A stretch of 64,000 bases of DNA from Croceivirga sp009797885 (GTDB lineage Bacteria; Bacteroidota; Bacteroidia; Flavobacteriales; Flavobacteriaceae): positions 4,216,001 to 4,280,000 of the forward strand of contig AP035880.1 of assembly GCA_045866215.1 (NCBI GenBank). Reading direction: 5' to 3'. Shown here piece after piece: positions 46,045-55,834 of the stretch. The first letter of the stretch is position 1; the number at the start of each line of letters is the position of its first letter. The notes beneath the pieces were generated by a model. The model was not told the origin of the DNA. It did no database searches and saw only the letters and a list, made by a program, of their open reading frames with translations. Both the position numbers and the translations under genes were made by a program.

Positions 46045-47010
46045 CTACATTGGATTAAAAAGCCTTTTCCAATCCGCTTCTGCCGCCAAGTAAGCAAAAG
46101 AGTAGGGGTTGCCATTGTCCAAAAGCCTTTTGTACAGGCGTTTGGCTTTTGTGGTATCTTTAGTCTGATACAGATTCCAATTGCCAAGTCCGTAAAAGTA
46201 CACGTCGTCTGATGAAGAACCGTCCCCAATCATTTTTAACTGATTTTCCTCCAGCAAACCTTTGTAAAAAAGGCACATATCATGATATCGGGTATTCTCA
46301 ATAATGTCCATATTTTTAGTTACTCCGGAGATTTCCGAAAGGGCCTCGTCATCTTGTCCCATGCGTTTTAATATCATGAACAACCAATGACCACCTGAAA
46401 CCAGGTTATCATCGTATTTGTTTGTTCCCTCCCTTTGTAGATAAGCATAAAGGGCATTTTCCATATCCCCTTTAAGGTAATGGGCGAGCCCCAAGTGATA
46501 CCAAATGTTCCCATGAAGTGTGCTAATCGGAATGTTCCGTGCGTTGGGGAGGCCATCGAGCTCCACTTGATCCGGTTCATTTCCAATGAGAACCGTGGCT
46601 TTTTTCAAATCCGCAATGGCCTTATCGTATTGCCTGGTGGAAATGTAACGATGACCTCGATGACGGTACATTCTTGGATCTTCAGGGAATTTTTGAATTC
46701 CCTCGGTATAAATGGAAATTGCCTTTTGAAAATGACCCAGATATGCCGTTCGCCTTCCATACCAAATCAATACCTCTGCACTGTCAGGATGCTTCATATA
46801 GTTTTTATGGGCCTCATCATACTTGCTTTTTGCCTTGCCCCTTTTCATTGGGGGGGTGAAAAGGGTATCGCCCAAAAGGGTTATCGCTTCTATTGGCCTC
46901 TTATTTTCCTCTGAAGCTTTACTTTCTTTGGGGGTTTGTTGGCACGATAACACCAATGCCAACCCAATACATCCTGCTGCGATTTTTAGGTAGTGGCTTT
47001 GAAAATGCAT
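46045..47010 (-). CDS. TPR-containing lipoprotein
   Basis: The 321-residue protein has a lipoprotein signal (MHFQSHYLKIAAGC... lipobox VLSC, Cys23) and TPR-like helical pairs: AEVLIWYGRRTAYLGHFQKA, PRMYRHRGHRYISTRQYDKA and WYHLGLAHYLKGDMENALYA. It probably scaffolds an envelope complex. The C-terminus repeats LYKRLLDNGNPYSFAYLAAE. It stands between the OstA-like gene and pabC with 67-72-base gaps; no operon link is evident. Confidence 0.8.
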   Translation of the reverse strand: MHFQSHYLKIAAGCIGLALVLSCQQTPKESKASEENKRPIEAITLLGDTLFTPPMKRGKAKSKYDEAHKNYMKHPDSAEVLIWYGRRTAYLGHFQKAISIYTEGIQKFPEDPRMYRHRGHRYISTRQYDKAIADLKKATVLIGNEPDQVELDGLPNARNIPISTLHGNIWYHLGLAHYLKGDMENALYAYLQREGTNKYDDNLVSGGHWLFMILKRMGQDDEALSEISGVTKNMDIIENTRYHDMCLFYKGLLEENQLKMIGDGSSSDDVYFYGLGNWNLYQTKDTTKAKRLYKRLLDNGNPYSFAYLAAEADWKRLFNPM

Positions 47011-47082
47011 GATTTAAACTGATAGGCTCGTCCCTAAGGTACAAATTTGTAGGCTTTTAACTCCTATCGACCAACAAGGTAT

Positions 47083-47703
47083 TTACGTCATTATATTTTG
47101 AATGGGCAGGAAGAAATCAGGTTCAAAATCCAACATGGCATTGATCAATTGAAATCCTTGGAAGCTATGGATGTCCTTAAGTGGAATTAGAATTTCTTCC
47201 ACTTTCCCAATTTCCAACAATTGAGTCCTTTTGGTGCCATTTAAGAGGTAGGTGGTTGGTGTATACCAATGGTTTTTGTCCAAGAACACAATATTGGCAT
47301 AGGAACTATCGGTTATATAGCCGTTTTTGACGATCAGAATATCATCACAGTGGCCCCTTTTTTTAAAGAGGGTATTTAATTGACTTCTGTCCTCAAATTT
47401 TAAGTCGTAGTCAAGGATATCGTCAAAAGTAAGTTTCAACTTATGGACACTTCTTTTTTTGTAGGGTTCAAAGGAGTATGTTTTTTCACTTTTGTTATAG
47501 CCAATGCGCAGCTTTACCCGTCCTTTCCTGTATTGCGGCGGGATACTGATTTCTTCAAATAGATGAAAACTGGGCTTTTCCCAATAGAATTTTTGATAGG
47601 ACGTCCTAAAGCGCTTGGAATGGTATTCCGCATTTTGAACAACACCGTTCCATACACAAATACTCTCAAACAGTGGGAATGTATATTTTGTTGATGAGTT
47701 CAA
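47083..47703 (-). CDS. pabC: Aminodeoxychorismate lyase-like (class IV aminotransferase)
   Basis: This 206-residue fold-type IV PLP protein is the likely partner of PabB, releasing 4-aminobenzoate from aminodeoxychorismate for folate. LFESICVWNGVVQNAEYHSKR gives the N-terminal block, and VKNGYITDSSYANIVF the cofactor-binding block; KLRIGY and LLNGTKRTQLLE are further features. It is shorter than E. coli PabC (269 aa), as usual in flavobacteria. The first possible start is TTG 47703, 38 bases inside pabB, so translation is coupled. Confidence 0.75.
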   Translation of the reverse strand: MNSSTKYTFPLFESICVWNGVVQNAEYHSKRFRTSYQKFYWEKPSFHLFEEISIPPQYRKGRVKLRIGYNKSEKTYSFEPYKKRSVHKLKLTFDDILDYDLKFEDRSQLNTLFKKRGHCDDILIVKNGYITDSSYANIVFLDKNHWYTPTTYLLNGTKRTQLLEIGKVEEILIPLKDIHSFQGFQLINAMLDFEPDFFLPIQNIMT

Positions 47704-48646
47704 TATATTCGTCCTTCACATTACTTTGATGGGTGATTCCCCCACCACTTTTGTACCAGAATTGTTCATTTTCCTTCTCGATAAATCGAATGGCCACCCC
47801 ACTATCTATGGTTTTACCATCGAATATGCCAAATACCCCGGTATAAAACCCGCGTTCATATTTTTCCGCCTTGTCAATGATTTCCAAGGTTTTGGGTTTT
47901 GGGGCACCACTTATGGAACCGGCGGGCAACATCCGTAGCATAAGGAGTCCAAAATCCTTTTTCCAGTCCCTTCGCAACTTCCCTCGAATTTCGGAACTAC
48001 TTTGCAAAATTTCACCCTTTGCAGTTTTTATTTTTTCCAGATATCTAAATTTTGTTACCTGGACATCCCTGGCGACTATCGAAAGGTCATTCCGTATAAG
48101 GTCTACAATGGTATGGTGCTCTTGCTGTTCCTTGGTATTGTCCATAAGCAAATCGGCGGCACCTTCCAATGATGCATCTATGGTCCCCTTCATGGGATAG
48201 GAGTAAATATGCCCGTCCTTAATTTTGATGAAGCATTCCGGCGAGAAACAAACAAATTGGTCCTTGTACAGCAGTTTATAGGGAGCATGGGCCTTACTAA
48301 AAACGGATTTTAAATCCAACGGGGAACTGATTTTACTGGGAAAGGTAAGGTTGACCAAAAAGCTATTTCCCGCTTTTAGGTTTTGAACCACTTTTTCAAA
48401 GCCTTCCAAATAGGATTTGAACGGGAATGGTTCTACGTCAATTGTTGGAATAAAGGAAGCCTTTTTATCCTGGTATCCGTTTTGGACGTTGGATATTCCA
48501 TTGATATCAAATACAATATTATTTTCATACGCCTCATCAAAGGAATAGGCGAGGACCTTGCTCTTATCAAAGTTGATGATGAACAAAAAGGGTTGCCCGT
48601 TTTCAAGAAATCTTGCCGATTTCTCCGTAAACTCAGTAATGGTCAT
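47666..48646 (-). CDS. pabB: Aminodeoxychorismate synthase component I
   Basis: It converts chorismate and ammonia to 4-amino-4-deoxychorismate. The 326 residues cover the chorismate-utilising domain: KAGNSFLVNLTFPS, CFSPECFIKIKDG, YPMKGTIDA, LIRNDLSIVARDV, LLMLRMLPAGSISGAPKPKT and GFYTGVFGIFD. The regulatory N-terminal part of longer PabB/TrpE proteins is missing. ATG 48646 is used, 7 bases after the purA stop; the longer frame would run into purA. Together with pabC it forms a folate pair behind purA. Confidence 0.88.
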   Translation of the reverse strand: MTITEFTEKSARFLENGQPFLFIINFDKSKVLAYSFDEAYENNIVFDINGISNVQNGYQDKKASFIPTIDVEPFPFKSYLEGFEKVVQNLKAGNSFLVNLTFPSKISSPLDLKSVFSKAHAPYKLLYKDQFVCFSPECFIKIKDGHIYSYPMKGTIDASLEGAADLLMDNTKEQQEHHTIVDLIRNDLSIVARDVQVTKFRYLEKIKTAKGEILQSSSEIRGKLRRDWKKDFGLLMLRMLPAGSISGAPKPKTLEIIDKAEKYERGFYTGVFGIFDGKTIDSGVAIRFIEKENEQFWYKSGGGITHQSNVKDEYIELINKIYIPTV

Positions 48647-48653
48647 TAGTTCA

Positions 48654-49922
48654 CTACCTGTGAATGGTCTGTAACCTGTCCGGTCCAACGGACACAATTT
48701 TAATAGGAACCTCCAATTGCTCTTCAAGAAAGGCAATGTATGCATTTAAGGCCGGTGGAAGCTCGCTGGCCTTGGTCAATGTTGTCAAATCCTTTGACCA
48801 ACCTTTCAGTTCCGTGTATACTGGAACTACGTTATTTCCCTCAATGTTGTAAGGTAAATGTTCCACCTTTTTCCCTTTGTAGGTATACGCGGTACATACT
48901 TTTATGGATTCAAAACCACTGAGCACATCCGCTTTCATCATCATCAAATCCGTTACACCATTTATCTGGACGGCATACTTAAGGGCCACCAGATCCAGCC
49001 ATCCACAACGTCTGGGTCTACCGGTGGTTGCACCAAATTCATTGCCAACCCGTCCCATGGTCTGCCCATCGTCGTCAAATAGTTCCGTTGGAAAAGGGCC
49101 GCTACCTACACGTGTGGTATACGCCTTAAAGATTCCCAAAACCCTTCCTATTTTTCCGGGGGCCACGCCAAGACCGGTACAAGCGCCCGCAGCTGTGGTA
49201 TTGGAGGAGGTGACAAACGGATAGGTCCCAAAATCTATGTCCAATAGGGAACCTTGCGCACCTTCGGCCAAAATCTTTTTGCCTTTGGCCATAGCATCGA
49301 AGACATATTGCTCACTATCAATGAATTTTAACTTTTTGAGCGCTTCAATACCTTCACAAAACTCATCTTCCAGCTCTTTTAGGTCATATTGGATATCCAC
49401 ATTGTAGTAAGCGATCATTCCTTCGTGCTTATTGGCCAGGGAACGGTATTTATCTTTCCAATTGTCAAATTCCAAATCCCCGACACGCATGCCATTTCGT
49501 CCCGTTTTGTCCATATATGTTGGACCAATACCTTTTAGGGTTGAACCTATTTTGGCTTTTCCCTTGGCTGTTTCCGACGCGGCGTCGAGCAATCTATGGG
49601 TAGGTAGGATCAGGTGCGCTTTTCTGGAAATGAACAATTTTGCGGCAATGTCCAGATTGAACTTCTCCAAATTGTCCAGTTCCTTTTTGAAGATAACGGG
49701 GTCAATTACCACCCCATTGCCCACAATATTTATGGCATTCTTGTGGAAAATTCCGGAGGGAATGGTGTGCAAAACATGTTTTATACCATTGAACTCAAGG
49801 GTATGTCCAGCATTTGGGCCGCCTTGAAAGCGGGCAATGATATCGTAATCTTTGGTTAGAACATCAACAATTTTTCCCTTTCCCTCGTCTCCCCACTGGA
49901 GTCCAAGCAATAAATCTACCAT
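48654..49922 (-). CDS. purA: Adenylosuccinate synthetase
   Basis: It joins IMP and aspartate using GTP, the first committed step to AMP. The 422-residue enzyme has the P-loop QWGDEGKGKIVD (9-20), FQGGPNAGHTL, GIGPTYMDKTGR, EGAQGSLLDIDFGTYPFVT (split across the IMP site) and TTGRPRRCGWLDL. Length is typical. It follows the Fur-family gene by 13 bases and precedes pabB by 7 bases, so fur-purA-pabB-pabC may be one transcript. Confidence 0.97.
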   Translation of the reverse strand: MVDLLLGLQWGDEGKGKIVDVLTKDYDIIARFQGGPNAGHTLEFNGIKHVLHTIPSGIFHKNAINIVGNGVVIDPVIFKKELDNLEKFNLDIAAKLFISRKAHLILPTHRLLDAASETAKGKAKIGSTLKGIGPTYMDKTGRNGMRVGDLEFDNWKDKYRSLANKHEGMIAYYNVDIQYDLKELEDEFCEGIEALKKLKFIDSEQYVFDAMAKGKKILAEGAQGSLLDIDFGTYPFVTSSNTTAAGACTGLGVAPGKIGRVLGIFKAYTTRVGSGPFPTELFDDDGQTMGRVGNEFGATTGRPRRCGWLDLVALKYAVQINGVTDLMMMKADVLSGFESIKVCTAYTYKGKKVEHLPYNIEGNNVVPVYTELKGWSKDLTTLTKASELPPALNAYIAFLEEQLEVPIKIVSVGPDRLQTIHR

Positions 49923-49935
49923 GAAGTTTTTTTGG

Positions 49936-50391
49936 TTAGTCGGTTACTTTTTCTTCTTTGTTACGGGTACCATAGAAGTATAAGGAATGGGTATTGATCT
50001 TAATATCAAATACTTCCTCAATGGTCTTTTTGATGGATTGTATACGTGGGTCACAAAATTCCACAACCTCCCCCGTGTCAGTAAGAATAACATGATCGTG
50101 TTGACGGTCAAAATAGGATTTTTCATACTGCGCCTGTGCCGAGCCAAACTGATGTTTTCGAACCAATTTGCAGTCAAGCAAAAGTTCAATGGTGTTGTAC
50201 AATGTTGCCCTACTCACCCTGTAATTCTTGGTTTTCATTTTAATGTAAAGGGATTCCACATCAAAATGATCGTCGCTGTCATAGATTTCCTGGAGTATAG
50301 CGTAACGTTCAGGTGTTTTTCTATGCCCGTTTTCCTCCAAAAAAGTGGTGAATACGTTTTTAACTATTTCTTGGTTTTTGTCGTTGTCCAT
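49936..50391 (-). CDS. Fur-family metal-responsive regulator
   Basis: This 151-residue DNA-binding repressor has the Fur winged helix: RKTPERYAILQEIYDSDDHFD then YRVSRATLYNTIELLLDCKLV. The metal-binding region contains QHDHVILTDTGEVVEFCDP, with the His cluster and one Cys; the second CxxC zinc pair of classical Fur is not evident. It could be Fur, Zur or PerR by class. A -7 box (50416-50423) lies in the 43-base gap after the Rel gene. Confidence 0.88.
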   Translation of the reverse strand: MDNDKNQEIVKNVFTTFLEENGHRKTPERYAILQEIYDSDDHFDVESLYIKMKTKNYRVSRATLYNTIELLLDCKLVRKHQFGSAQAQYEKSYFDRQHDHVILTDTGEVVEFCDPRIQSIKKTIEEVFDIKINTHSLYFYGTRNKEEKVTD

Positions 50392-50415
50392 AGCCTATAT
50401 CTCCGTCGTAAAAAG

Positions 50416-50423
50416 CAAATTTA
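50416..50423 (-). promoter_or_regulatory. -7 element TAAATTTG of the fur-purA-pabB-pabC unit
   Basis: Perfect TAnnTTTG on the minus strand 25 bases before the fur ATG; no clear TTG at -33, so a regulated or weak promoter is possible. Confidence 0.45.
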
Positions 50424-50434
50424 CATCGAATTAA

Positions 50435-52639
50435 TTAAACTCTGACTACCTTATCGATACCACCAATCTGCTTTAGGTTATTGATCAACTTCTTGAGGAT
50501 ATTGTTATTCTTGACCACAAGGGTGATCTTACCTGTAAATGTACCCCCTTCCGCACTAAAATTAAGGTTGCGCATGTTCACGTGCATATTGTCCGATATG
50601 ATATTGGTAATTTCATTGACAAGTCCTAGATTGTCAATACCGGTAATCCTTATGTCTACGGTAAATTCTTCCTGTGTGGAATCGATCCATTTAGCGGACA
50701 TTATGCGGTACGCATAGTTGGACTGCAGTTGAATGGCATTGGGACAGTCTTTTTTATGCACTTTGATGCCATCACTTACACTTAAAAACCCAAATACACT
50801 GTCACCTGGTATGGGATTGCAACATTTGGCCAGTTTGTAGCTGAGTTTGTCCTCTTCCTGCCCAAACACCAACATATCATAGTTATGGGTGATTTCTTCC
50901 CTATCAATATCGTCGGGAATATTTTTCCGTCTGATCTTACTTTTAAAGAAGTTAAGGAAGGCATTGTTATAGGAAGAGGCAAAATCCTTGATTTTCTGAT
51001 TGTCAATGGCTCCATTGCCCACTCTAAAGAATAAGTCCAAGCTGGTCTTTAACTTGAAGTAATTGACCATTTTGTTGACGACATCTTCGTTGAGGTTGAT
51101 TTTTTGGGATTTCAGTTTTCTGCGGAGCATCTCCTTACCTTCCTCGGCAATCTCCTTTTTCTCTTCCCTTAGCGAAGACTTTATTTTTGCCCGTGCACGG
51201 GCCGTATTGGCATAATCCAACCAGTTTTGGTTGGGTTTTGCGGAGTCCGAGGTCATTATTTCCACCTGGTCCCCACTTTGTAGTCTGGAATTTAAAGGAA
51301 CGAGCTTGCCATTTACTTTGGCACCACGGGTTCTCATACCTACTTCCGTATGGATGTGAAAGGCAAAATCCAAAGGCGTTGCCCCTTTGGGTAAGGATTT
51401 TAGTTCACCCTGCGGGGTGAATACAAAAATCTCCTTGGAGTAAAGGTTTAACTTAAATTCCTCTACAAAATCCACGGCATTGCCATTGGAATTCTCCAAG
51501 GCCTCCTGTAAACGGTTTAACCACTGTTCTATACCCTGTTCGTTCTGTTCGCCATGTTTATACTTAAAATGGGCCGCGTATCCCTTTTCGGCAATTTCGT
51601 GCATTCGTTCGCTGCGTATCTGTACCTCCACCCACTTGCCCTCGGGCCCCATTACCGTGATATGAAGGGCTTCATAACCCGTTGATTTTGGGGAAGTGAT
51701 CCAATCCCTTAACCGAACTGGATTTGGAGTAAAATGGTCCGTAACTATGGAATAGATCTTCCAGGCAATAAACTTTTCGTTCTTCCTATCGGATTTGTAA
51801 ATAATACGGATGGCAAACTTGTCGTAGACCTCGTCAAAGGCAATGTTCTGTTTTACCATTTTTCGCCTTATGGAAAAAATGGATTTCATCCGCCCCTTTA
51901 TGTAGTAATTCAACCCTTCCTCGTCCAAGGAGTTTTCTATGACCTTGGTAAACGCGTTGATGTACGCCTGTTTCTCTTCTTCCGTATCCTGGATTTTCCC
52001 CTGGATATCATAATAAACCTCTGGTTCGGTATATTTTAAGCTAAGGTCCTCCAGCTCGGTCTTAATGTTGTACAAACCTATTCTGTGGGCCAAAGGGGCA
52101 TAAATGTACAGGGTTTCCGAGGCAATTTTGACCTGTTTGTGCTCAGGCATGGCGTCCATGGTGAGCATATTATGGTACCTATCCGCAATTTTGATGATAA
52201 TAACGCGGACATCGTCATGTAGCGTCAACAGCATCTTTCTAAAATTCTCTGCCTGTTGACTTATGTTCTTATCCTTTTTTAGGTGTGAGATTTTAGTAAG
52301 GCCATCAACAATTCGGGCTACGGTCTCCCCGAACATCCGTTCAATATCGTTTAAAGTGTAAGGGGTATCCTCAACCACATCATGAAGCAGGGCAGAAGCT
52401 ATGGAAATGGCGTCAAGGCCAATTTCCGAGGCAACAATTTTGGCAACGGCTATGGGATGAAAAATATAGGCTTCCCCGGATTTTCTGCGCTGATCTTTAT
52501 GGGCATCCACCGCCACGTCAAAGGCAGAACGTATCAGTTTCTTATCCTTTGGGGTAAGGGTTTGATAGCTTATGCGAAGTAATTTTTTGTATTCCTTCGC
52601 AATTTCCTTGTTTTCTTTTTCGATAGCCGCCTCCGTCAT
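50435..52639 (-). CDS. Bifunctional (p)ppGpp synthetase/hydrolase
   Basis: This 734-residue Rel/SpoT protein makes and degrades the starvation alarmone (p)ppGpp. The HD hydrolase domain is intact (SALLHDVVEDT near 85-95), the synthetase domain contains YEALHITVMGPEGKWVEVQ and RSERMHEIAEKGYAAHFKYK, followed by the TGS domain (VFTPQGELKSLPKGATPLDF) and C-terminal zinc-finger and ACT domains (AKCCNPIPGD; VDIRITGIDNLGLVNEIT). A degenerate promoter TTG-N20-TAACTTTA lies at 52647-52677. Single bifunctional enzymes are usual in flavobacteria. Confidence 0.95.
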   Translation of the reverse strand: MTEAAIEKENKEIAKEYKKLLRISYQTLTPKDKKLIRSAFDVAVDAHKDQRRKSGEAYIFHPIAVAKIVASEIGLDAISIASALLHDVVEDTPYTLNDIERMFGETVARIVDGLTKISHLKKDKNISQQAENFRKMLLTLHDDVRVIIIKIADRYHNMLTMDAMPEHKQVKIASETLYIYAPLAHRIGLYNIKTELEDLSLKYTEPEVYYDIQGKIQDTEEEKQAYINAFTKVIENSLDEEGLNYYIKGRMKSIFSIRRKMVKQNIAFDEVYDKFAIRIIYKSDRKNEKFIAWKIYSIVTDHFTPNPVRLRDWITSPKSTGYEALHITVMGPEGKWVEVQIRSERMHEIAEKGYAAHFKYKHGEQNEQGIEQWLNRLQEALENSNGNAVDFVEEFKLNLYSKEIFVFTPQGELKSLPKGATPLDFAFHIHTEVGMRTRGAKVNGKLVPLNSRLQSGDQVEIMTSDSAKPNQNWLDYANTARARAKIKSSLREEKKEIAEEGKEMLRRKLKSQKINLNEDVVNKMVNYFKLKTSLDLFFRVGNGAIDNQKIKDFASSYNNAFLNFFKSKIRRKNIPDDIDREEITHNYDMLVFGQEEDKLSYKLAKCCNPIPGDSVFGFLSVSDGIKVHKKDCPNAIQLQSNYAYRIMSAKWIDSTQEEFTVDIRITGIDNLGLVNEITNIISDNMHVNMRNLNFSAEGGTFTGKITLVVKNNNILKKLINNLKQIGGIDKVVRV

Positions 52640-52683
52640 AGTAAATTAAAGTTACCATATTCCTTATTTGGAAACAACAAAAA

Positions 52684-53916
52684 TTATGCCTTAAGGTTTT
52701 TGATACGCTCAATTAAAGGTGGATGGGAGTAGTGGACAAAGACATAGGCGGGGTGTGGGGTAAGATTGCTAAGGTTGTTTTTGGACAGTTTCTTTAATGA
52801 ACTTATCAATGGGTTGGAGGCAAACGTGTTTTTCGCATAATCATCCGCCTGGAATTCAAATTTTCTGGAAAGATGGTTCATAAGTAGGCCCGTGACTATG
52901 GAAATAGGGCTATACAACAGAAAGAATGCCAGGAGTCCCGCATGATAACTTTCCTCTTGAACGCCTATGGACAAGGACAATTGGGGGTAATTGATAAAAA
53001 GGGAAAGAATGTAGAGCATGATACCGGTCAATGCTATGGAAGCCAACATATTAAAAACAATGTGTTTGCGTTTGTAATGTCCTACTTCATGGGCAAGTAC
53101 CGCCACTATTTCCTCTTCGTCCAAATCCTTGATAAGGGTATCGTACAGGGTGACCCTTTTTTGTTTTCCAAAACCTGAAAAATAGGCATTCGCCTTGGTG
53201 GACCGTTTGGAACCATCGATCACAAAAATATTTTTTAAGTCAAATCCTACTTTTTTGGCATAGTTTTCAATGGCCATTTTTAAATCACCGGCTTCCAAAG
53301 GTGTCTGTTTGTTGAACAAGGGAACCAGTAACTTGCTGTAAAAAAGGTTTAGGGAAACCATGAATACTATGGCTATGAACCAGATGTAGAGCCAAAAATT
53401 GGCCCCTGCCCATTCCAGAAACCAAATAACAAGTGCCAATAGGCCACCGCCCATAAGAACGGACAACAAACCGCTTTTTAAAATATCCAAATGAAAAGTG
53501 GCTTTGGTGGTTTTGTTGAAACCATATTTTTCTTCAATGAAAAAGGTTTGGTAATAGGACAAAGGAATGGAAACAATACTGCTTCCCAAGGCCAAAATCC
53601 CGAAGAAACCCAGTGCTTGAAGAATACCGTTATCGGTATATTCCCGGACAAAGTTATCCACGATGCCAAACCCCCCGAAAATTAAAAAAAGGAGTACGAG
53701 TACTAATGAGATGCCGTCTTTTAATAGTCCCAACCTGTAATTTTCCCGATGGTATTCTTGTGCCTTTTGGTAATCCTCGGCATCAAAAATGTCCTGGAGT
53801 TCTTCGGGAATTTGCTTAAGAAAGTGTTTGGTGTTCAGATAGTCAAGAATGGTGTCCATTAGGTACTGTACGACCAATATCCCAATAATGGTGTAAAACA
53901 GAAAGCTACTATCCAT
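52684..53916 (-). CDS. M48-family (Ste24-like) membrane metalloprotease
   Basis: The 410-residue integral membrane peptidase resembles CAAX prenyl protease 1. Active-site VAVLAHEVGHYKRKH supplies the HEVGH zinc motif, and FEFQADDYA the third ligand glutamate. About seven membrane segments surround it; KRSTKANAYFSGFGKQKRVTL is the conserved block before the catalytic helix. Bacteria lack CAAX substrates, so a role in membrane protein quality control is likely. It ends 44 bases before the Rel gene. Confidence 0.92.
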   Translation of the reverse strand: MDSSFLFYTIIGILVVQYLMDTILDYLNTKHFLKQIPEELQDIFDAEDYQKAQEYHRENYRLGLLKDGISLVLVLLFLIFGGFGIVDNFVREYTDNGILQALGFFGILALGSSIVSIPLSYYQTFFIEEKYGFNKTTKATFHLDILKSGLLSVLMGGGLLALVIWFLEWAGANFWLYIWFIAIVFMVSLNLFYSKLLVPLFNKQTPLEAGDLKMAIENYAKKVGFDLKNIFVIDGSKRSTKANAYFSGFGKQKRVTLYDTLIKDLDEEEIVAVLAHEVGHYKRKHIVFNMLASIALTGIMLYILSLFINYPQLSLSIGVQEESYHAGLLAFFLLYSPISIVTGLLMNHLSRKFEFQADDYAKNTFASNPLISSLKKLSKNNLSNLTPHPAYVFVHYSHPPLIERIKNLKA

Positions 53917-53921
53917 AAATC

Positions 53922-54695
53922 CTAAAATCCCCGTTGACGTTTGGCCTCAAAGATAAGTATTGCAGCGGATACGGATACATTCATGGAATCTATCTCCCCC
54001 AGCATGGGGATAATGATATTTTGATCGGAATTGTGTAGCCATTCCGAACTCAAACCTGTTGCTTCGGTCCCAACCACAACTGCCGAAGGCCCGGTGAAAT
54101 TGGAATGGGTATACTTTTGACTGGCCGTAAGGGCCGCACAAAAAATGCGGATGTTTTTACTTTTTAAAAAGTGGATGATTTCTTCGGTACCGCCCATTCC
54201 TATTTGCGTGGTAAAAACACAGCCAACACTGGAACGGATGACATTTGGATTGTACAAATCGGATTTTGGATTCGCAATCAATACCGCATCCAGGTTTGCA
54301 GCATCCGCCGTCCGTAACAAAGCGCCAATATTTCCCGGTTTTTCCGGAGCTTGCGCTACCAGGACCAAGGGGTTTTCGTGTAGGACAATGGAACCCAGAT
54401 CATGGTCCTTTAATCTGGCGATGGCCATTATACCCTCGGTGGAGCCCCTATGGGCCATTTTTTCATAAACCTCCCTGGACAGCTGAACCATTGGAATGGG
54501 ACGCTGGAATTTCTGGGAAGGGATACCGTTGGAAATATCGGGGCAAACCAATAATTGTTCAATTTCATATCCTGCTTTTATGGCCAATTCCAACTCCCGT
54601 TGTCCTTCAATAACAAAGAGACCCGATTTTTTTCGTTCCCTGGATTTTGCCTTTAGACCCATGACCTTTTTGACCAAAGGATTTTTAAGGCTCAT
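53922..54695 (-). CDS. TrmH-family 2'-O-ribose methyltransferase
   Basis: This 257-residue SPOUT methyltransferase has an N-terminal substrate-binding domain (KNPLVKKVMGLKAKSRERKK, GLFVIEGQRELELAI) and a C-terminal knot with LVLVAQAPEKPGNIGALLRTA, VIRSSVGCVFT, VVVGTEATGLSSEW and IIPMLGEIDSMNVSVSAAIL. These match RNA 2'-O-methyltransferases such as RlmB/TsnR relatives. ATG 54695 is chosen over the TTG at 54716. It precedes the M48 gene by 5 bases, so they are co-transcribed. Confidence 0.9.
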   Translation of the reverse strand: MSLKNPLVKKVMGLKAKSRERKKSGLFVIEGQRELELAIKAGYEIEQLLVCPDISNGIPSQKFQRPIPMVQLSREVYEKMAHRGSTEGIMAIARLKDHDLGSIVLHENPLVLVAQAPEKPGNIGALLRTADAANLDAVLIANPKSDLYNPNVIRSSVGCVFTTQIGMGGTEEIIHFLKSKNIRIFCAALTASQKYTHSNFTGPSAVVVGTEATGLSSEWLHNSDQNIIIPMLGEIDSMNVSVSAAILIFEAKRQRGF

Positions 54696-54735
54696 GATGT
54701 ATTTGGAATCTTGCAAAGGCGTTTTATGCTATGGG

Positions 54736-54917
54736 TTTTAAATGAGTTCAAATTAAAGTTTAAAATCCTATAATTCCATTGCCGATTGGATTAATTTCTT
54801 GGTTCTTTTGGCATTTGGTAGCGGAAACCACAGTGGTACAAGTCACTTTTTGGATGTAGCGTGGTTTCGTTGTCGCTGCAGCTACTACACGGAATCAAAT
54901 TTTAAATGGGTTCAAAT
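54736..54917. repeat. Near-identical 18-bp direct repeats in the intergenic region
   Basis: TTTTAAATGAGTTCAAAT (54736-54753) and TTTTAAATGGGTTCAAAT (54900-54917) differ at one base and flank a 146-base segment. The 13-mer core TTAAATGAGTTCA of the first copy is also the arm of the inverted repeat at 122-170. The enclosed DNA has a 50-codon open frame without a start codon, not convincing as a gene. Confidence 0.5.
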
Positions 54918-54968
54918 GTATTCCAATCGTAATTAAATTGTCAATTTTGCGACCATAAAAGAAAAACC

Positions 54969-55766
54969 ATGAAACTTCAACTTTTGTTATTGTCCGTCAC
55001 TTTATTTGTATGCTCCTGTAAACAAGGTGCCAAAGAAACCACCTTGGAAAAATCAGAGGAGGCAACGCCGGTCGTAACAAAGGAAAAAGAGTATCCAGAA
55101 GGATTGGACAAAGTTTTTGCGGCACATGGTGGACTTGGCCTGTGGAAACAACAACGGACCTTAACTTTTGAAATCCCCAAACCGGAAAATCCGGAAACCC
55201 ATACTACGGATCTGTGGTCCCGAACGGACAAAATTGTTAGCCCATCATACACCCTGGGTTTTGATGGCAAGCAACCATGGGTTGAAGGGGAGTATAAGGG
55301 AAATGCGGAATTCTACCACAATCTTATGTTTTATTTCTACGCCATGCCCTTTATATTGGGTGATGATGGAATCATCTACCAAGACACGGATAATCTGGAA
55401 TTTGAGGGAAAAAGCTATCCCGGAATCAAAATTGGCTACAATTCTGGAGTGGGTACCTCACCAAAGGATGAGTATTACCTTCATTATAATCCCGATACCC
55501 ATATTATGGAATGGTTGGGCTATACGGTGACCTACCGAACCGGGGAACCATCGGAAAATGTAAAATGGATCCGTTATGACGATTGGAAGACAGTGGATGG
55601 ACTGTTACTTCCAAATTCCATATCCTGGTACAACTATGAGGGAAAACACATTAAGGACAAACGAAATACCGTAACTTTTGAAAACATTTCGATTTCCAAT
55701 GTTCCCCAGCCAACATCCTTTTATGCCAAACCGGATACGGCGGTCTACTACGTTAAACCGGAATGA
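54969..55766 (+). CDS. DUF6503-type lipoprotein
   Basis: The 265-residue lipoprotein (lipobox VCSC, Cys17) has the DUF6503 pattern: GLDKVFAAHGGLGLWKQQRT at the start of the domain and repeated beta strands (ETHTTDLWSRTDKI, YTLGFDGKQPWV, YYLHYNPDTHIMEWLGY, VDGLLLPNSISWYNYEG) resembling the LolA/outer-membrane lipoprotein-sorting fold. It may carry a hydrophobic ligand at the outer membrane. It is monocistronic. Confidence 0.75.
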   Translation: MKLQLLLLSVTLFVCSCKQGAKETTLEKSEEATPVVTKEKEYPEGLDKVFAAHGGLGLWKQQRTLTFEIPKPENPETHTTDLWSRTDKIVSPSYTLGFDGKQPWVEGEYKGNAEFYHNLMFYFYAMPFILGDDGIIYQDTDNLEFEGKSYPGIKIGYNSGVGTSPKDEYYLHYNPDTHIMEWLGYTVTYRTGEPSENVKWIRYDDWKTVDGLLLPNSISWYNYEGKHIKDKRNTVTFENISISNVPQPTSFYAKPDTAVYYVKPE

Positions 55767-55834
55767 GTCTTATGACTTCAATGGCATATGAAAATACCTG
55801 CAAATGAAGTTAGCTGATTTCCATTGGTAATGCG

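Noticed and set aside
54755..54935. Start-less 50-codon frame in the gap before the DUF6503 lipoprotein
   Set aside because: There is no start codon, no recognisable family and no ribosome-binding context; it is probably chance.
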